From Clostridiales bacterium (GTDB taxonomy: Bacteria; Bacillota; Clostridia; Lutisporales; Lutisporaceae), in NCBI GenBank assembly GCA_012842725.1, contig DUSG01000303.1, forward strand, positions 1 to 8,641: a stretch of 8,641 nucleotides of DNA, written 5' to 3'. The notes under the pieces were generated by a model. The model was not told the origin of the DNA. It ran no database searches and was given only the letters and a program-made list of their open reading frames with translations. The position numbers were made by a program, and so were the translations under genes. Below, one piece after another: positions 6,986 through 8,641 of this stretch (positions are counted from its first letter, which is position 1; every line of letters starts with the position of its first letter).

Positions 6986-6998
6986 CGTAAAAAAAGCA

Positions 6999-7027
6999 TT
7001 GACAAGCCTTAATATATGCAATAAGCT
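6999..7027 (+). promoter_or_regulatory. Possible promoter for the carD-like gene
   Basis: A perfect -35 hexamer TTGACA (6999-7004) faces away from the minus-strand promoter. At a 17-base spacing the -10 position reads TAAGCT (7022-7027), only three of six consensus bases. An alternative -10, CATAAT at 7052-7057, lacks a well-placed -35. The location is right for the divergent gene, but the exact -10 is uncertain; weak promoters of this kind often need an activator or a different sigma factor. Confidence 0.4.
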
Positions 7028-7029
7028 TC

Positions 7030-7072
7030 AACATATATCGACGAAAAATTACATAATAGTAGCGTATATGTT
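7030..7072 (+). repeat. Inverted repeat in the carD leader
   Basis: Arms AACATATA (7030-7037) and TATATGTT (7065-7072) are exact inverted copies. Two further C-G pairs (7039-7040 with 7063-7064) extend the stem if one base (7038) bulges out, leaving a 22-base loop. It ends just before the ribosome binding site at 7077-7082. It could be an RNA hairpin in the leader or a DNA operator. The AT content lowers its significance. Confidence 0.4.
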
Positions 7073-7087
7073 AATTGGGGGGATTTT

Positions 7088-7576
7088 ATGTTTCATGTAG
7101 GAGATAAAGTTGTGTATCCGATGCATGGTGCTGGAACTATCGAATCTATTGAAGATAAAGAGGTTTTTGGTGATGTATCAAAATATTATATAATCAAGAT
7201 GATTCTTGGGGAAATAAAGCTTATGGTTCCGATAGATAAGGCTGAATCGATAGGGATTAGGAAAATAGAAAGCAAAGATACATATGATAAAGTGGTGAAG
7301 ATACTGTCGGGTGCTTCTAAAGTCATGGATAAGAAATGGAATGTTAGGTTCAGGGAAAATGAAGCAAAGTTAAGGAAGGGAGACCTCAGTGAAATAGCAG
7401 AAATAGTAAATTATTTACATCATATGAATTCAAAGGGGAAGTTATCTACGGGAGAAAAAAAGATGCTTGAATTGTCTAAAGAGATGTTAATCAGTGAGAT
7501 GGCTCTTATACAAGACAAAGAGTATGAGGAAATGGAACAGGAAGTAAATAAAATATTAAATATTTGTGAATTTTAA
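7088..7576 (+). CDS. CarD/CdnL-family RNA polymerase-binding transcription regulator
   Basis: Proteins of this family bind the RNA polymerase beta subunit and stabilise the open promoter complex, tuning rRNA and housekeeping transcription. The 162-aa length is typical. The N-terminal RID/Tudor-like domain (about 1-62) begins MFHVGDKVVYPMHGAGTIESI, the diagnostic CarD_CdnL_TRCF opening. The C-terminal helical domain (about 66-160) holds DKKWNVRFRENEAKLRKGD (81-99); W84 matches the tryptophan that wedges into the upstream edge of the transcription bubble in mycobacterial CarD. The ribosome binding site is an unusual run of six G (7077-7082) followed by ATTTT before the ATG. No terminator separates it from the downstream PIN/TRAM gene, so partial read-through is likely. 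The family call is secure; the physiological targets in this organism are not visible. Confidence 0.94.
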   Translation: MFHVGDKVVYPMHGAGTIESIEDKEVFGDVSKYYIIKMILGEIKLMVPIDKAESIGIRKIESKDTYDKVVKILSGASKVMDKKWNVRFRENEAKLRKGDLSEIAEIVNYLHHMNSKGKLSTGEKKMLELSKEMLISEMALIQDKEYEEMEQEVNKILNICEF

Positions 7577-7605
7577 CAACTTAAGTTTTTTAAAGCCACG
7601 AAGTT

Positions 7606-7614
7606 TGTTATAAT
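7606..7614 (+). promoter_or_regulatory. Extended -10 promoter ahead of the PIN/TRAM gene
   Basis: TG-T-TATAAT (TG at 7606-7607, TATAAT at 7609-7614) is a perfect extended -10 element. The -35 region at 17 bases is only a T run (7586-7591), which is acceptable for extended -10 promoters. The predicted start near 7621 gives a leader of about 60 bases before the TTG at 7680. This would let the downstream gene be expressed separately from carD. Confidence 0.6.
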
Positions 7615-7679
7615 TAACATGAATTTCTTTTGGTTTAAAAATTCCTGGTTTGGATATACTTAAAAGGAGGTGAGAAAAA

Positions 7680-8641
7680 TTGATAAGAAAGATATTGGTA
7701 TGGATTTTGACAATACTGGGAATTGTATTAGGTTCTGAGGTAACCTATCTATTACTGAAATTCTTTGATGTAACTCATATGTTTGGATATGAGATTACAG
7801 AATTGAAGAGAATACTTTTAATTGGATTATCTGGAATTATTGGAGGAATCATATTTTATTTAATATCACCATGGATTATTAACAGAGGCAAACAATCAAC
7901 CCGTAAGGTTGAGAATATGCTTCAAAAAATACCTACCAGTGAAATAATAATAGGTTCTCTGGGTTTAATAATCGGACTTATAATTGCAAATTTAATAAGC
8001 GGTCCTTTACGACTGTTACAGATATCTTGGCTTACAAGCATAATTTCTGCATTATTATATGTTGTACTGGGTTATTTAGGAATAAGCATAGCTACAAAGA
8101 AAAAAGATGACCTTGCAAACATATTTTCTTTCTTAAAGAAAATCAATATTAAAGATAAAGACAAGGATAGAATTAGTAAAATTGAGCATAAAGTACAACC
8201 TAAAATACTTGATACAAGTGTAATAATAGATGGCAGAATAGCAGACATTGTAAAGACAGGTTTTGTTGAGGGACCATTGATTATCCCCAATTTTGTTTTA
8301 GAAGAACTAAGGCATATTGCCGATTCTTCCGATGGGTTGAAAAGAAACAGAGGAAGAAGAGGTTTAGATATTCTGAACAAAATTCAGAATGATACAAATA
8401 TACCTGTTGAAATAATTGAAAAGGATTTTGACGATGTAAGCGAGGTAGACACTAAGCTTTTAAAGATCGCCCAATTACTTGGCGGCAAGGTTGTTACCAA
8501 TGACTATAATCTGAACAAAGTTGCAGAGTTTCAAAGAGTACCCGTGTTGAATATAAATGAGTTGGCCAATGCTGTAAAACCTATCGTTTTACCTGGTGAA
8601 GAGATGATAGTTACAGTTATAAAAGACGGTAAGGAAACAGG
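7680..8641 (+). CDS. yacL: YacL-type membrane protein with PIN and TRAM domains (3' end outside window)
   Basis: This is the homologue of B. subtilis YacL, a membrane-anchored putative ribonuclease of the PIN superfamily with a C-terminal TRAM RNA-binding domain. The start is TTG at 7680, nine bases after a near-ideal AAGGAGGTGA site (7664-7673). No in-frame ATG or GTG comes close with comparable support. In the 320 codons present I see four hydrophobic segments (about 6-28, 45-63, 89-107, 116-137), a basic lysine-rich linker (about 140-172), then the PIN domain starting KILDTSVIIDGRIADI (175-190). Putative metal-binding acids are D178, E208/E209, D257 and D275 (TNDYN), all present, so the nuclease site looks intact. 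The conserved RNRGRRGLD (222-230) and NINELANAVKPIVLPGEE (291-308) follow. The window ends as the TRAM domain begins; about 40-50 residues should lie beyond. The gene is cut by the window edge and is not a pseudogene as far as seen. Its substrate is unknown. Confidence 0.93.
   Translation, partial: MIRKILVWILTILGIVLGSEVTYLLLKFFDVTHMFGYEITELKRILLIGLSGIIGGIIFYLISPWIINRGKQSTRKVENMLQKIPTSEIIIGSLGLIIGLIIANLISGPLRLLQISWLTSIISALLYVVLGYLGISIATKKKDDLANIFSFLKKINIKDKDKDRISKIEHKVQPKILDTSVIIDGRIADIVKTGFVEGPLIIPNFVLEELRHIADSSDGLKRNRGRRGLDILNKIQNDTNIPVEIIEKDFDDVSEVDTKLLKIAQLLGGKVVTNDYNLNKVAEFQRVPVLNINELANAVKPIVLPGEEMIVTVIKDGKET

Noticed and set aside
7704..7709. TTGACA within the start of the PIN/TRAM gene
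   Set aside because: It lies in coding sequence and I saw no matching -10 box at proper spacing, so it is probably chance.
8072..8380. Minus-strand frame of 102 codons within the PIN/TRAM gene
   Set aside because: It overlaps the conserved PIN domain coding sequence on the other strand and shows no independent start signals.
1..8641. Search for CRISPR arrays, insertion sequences, attachment sites, tRNA or rRNA genes
   Set aside because: I saw no regularly spaced repeats, transposase or integrase genes, terminal inverted repeats, or RNA gene sequences; the window reads as stable core chromosome.

Overview
The window is a low-GC, AT-rich chromosomal segment from a Gram-positive bacterium of the Firmicutes, most likely Clostridia or a close relative. 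The evidence is the ctsR-mcsA-mcsB-clpC-radA gene order, strong AGGAGG-type ribosome binding sites, a mix of ATG, GTG and TTG starts, and consensus SigA-type promoters. I could not fix the genus. Every gene except two small ones (a 77-residue protein and a 131-residue minus-strand protein) belongs to a family I recognise.

Layout. 1-23 is a hairpin terminator for a gene upstream of the window. 99-332 is a small orphan gene of unknown function with its own very strong terminator (371-415). 512-565 is a textbook regulatory region: a consensus promoter followed at once by a perfect CtsR operator. 584-5055 is the class III heat-shock operon ctsR-mcsA-mcsB-clpC, with intergenic gaps of 25 bp or less and an ATGA overlap between mcsA and mcsB. 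radA (5129-6487) follows after 73 bp without a terminator and is probably part of the same transcript. A perfect 15-bp hairpin overlaps the radA stop and serves both radA and the convergent minus-strand gene (6513-6908). That gene is fired from a perfect TTGACA-17-TATAAT promoter in a divergent intergenic region. To the right, a CarD/CdnL-family RNA polymerase regulator (7088-7576) and the start of a YacL-type membrane PIN/TRAM protein (7680 to the window edge, truncated) run on the plus strand.

How the genes work together. CtsR represses its own operon at normal temperature. McsA activates the arginine kinase McsB, which marks aberrant proteins, and CtsR in some species, with phosphoarginine. 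The N-domain of ClpC reads that mark (both pocket glutamates are present), and ClpC feeds substrates to ClpP, encoded elsewhere. RadA is a recombination and repair ATPase that commonly travels with this operon. CarD and the PIN/TRAM protein form a second conserved module.

I do not see a clearly undescribed system here; most of this is a well-known conserved island. The points most worth a second look are the absence of disA from its usual place after radA, the convergent cysteine-containing MazG-like/DUF1573-like gene that sits there instead, the unassigned 77-residue protein that resembles a TusA fold without its active-site motif, and the structured leader in front of carD.
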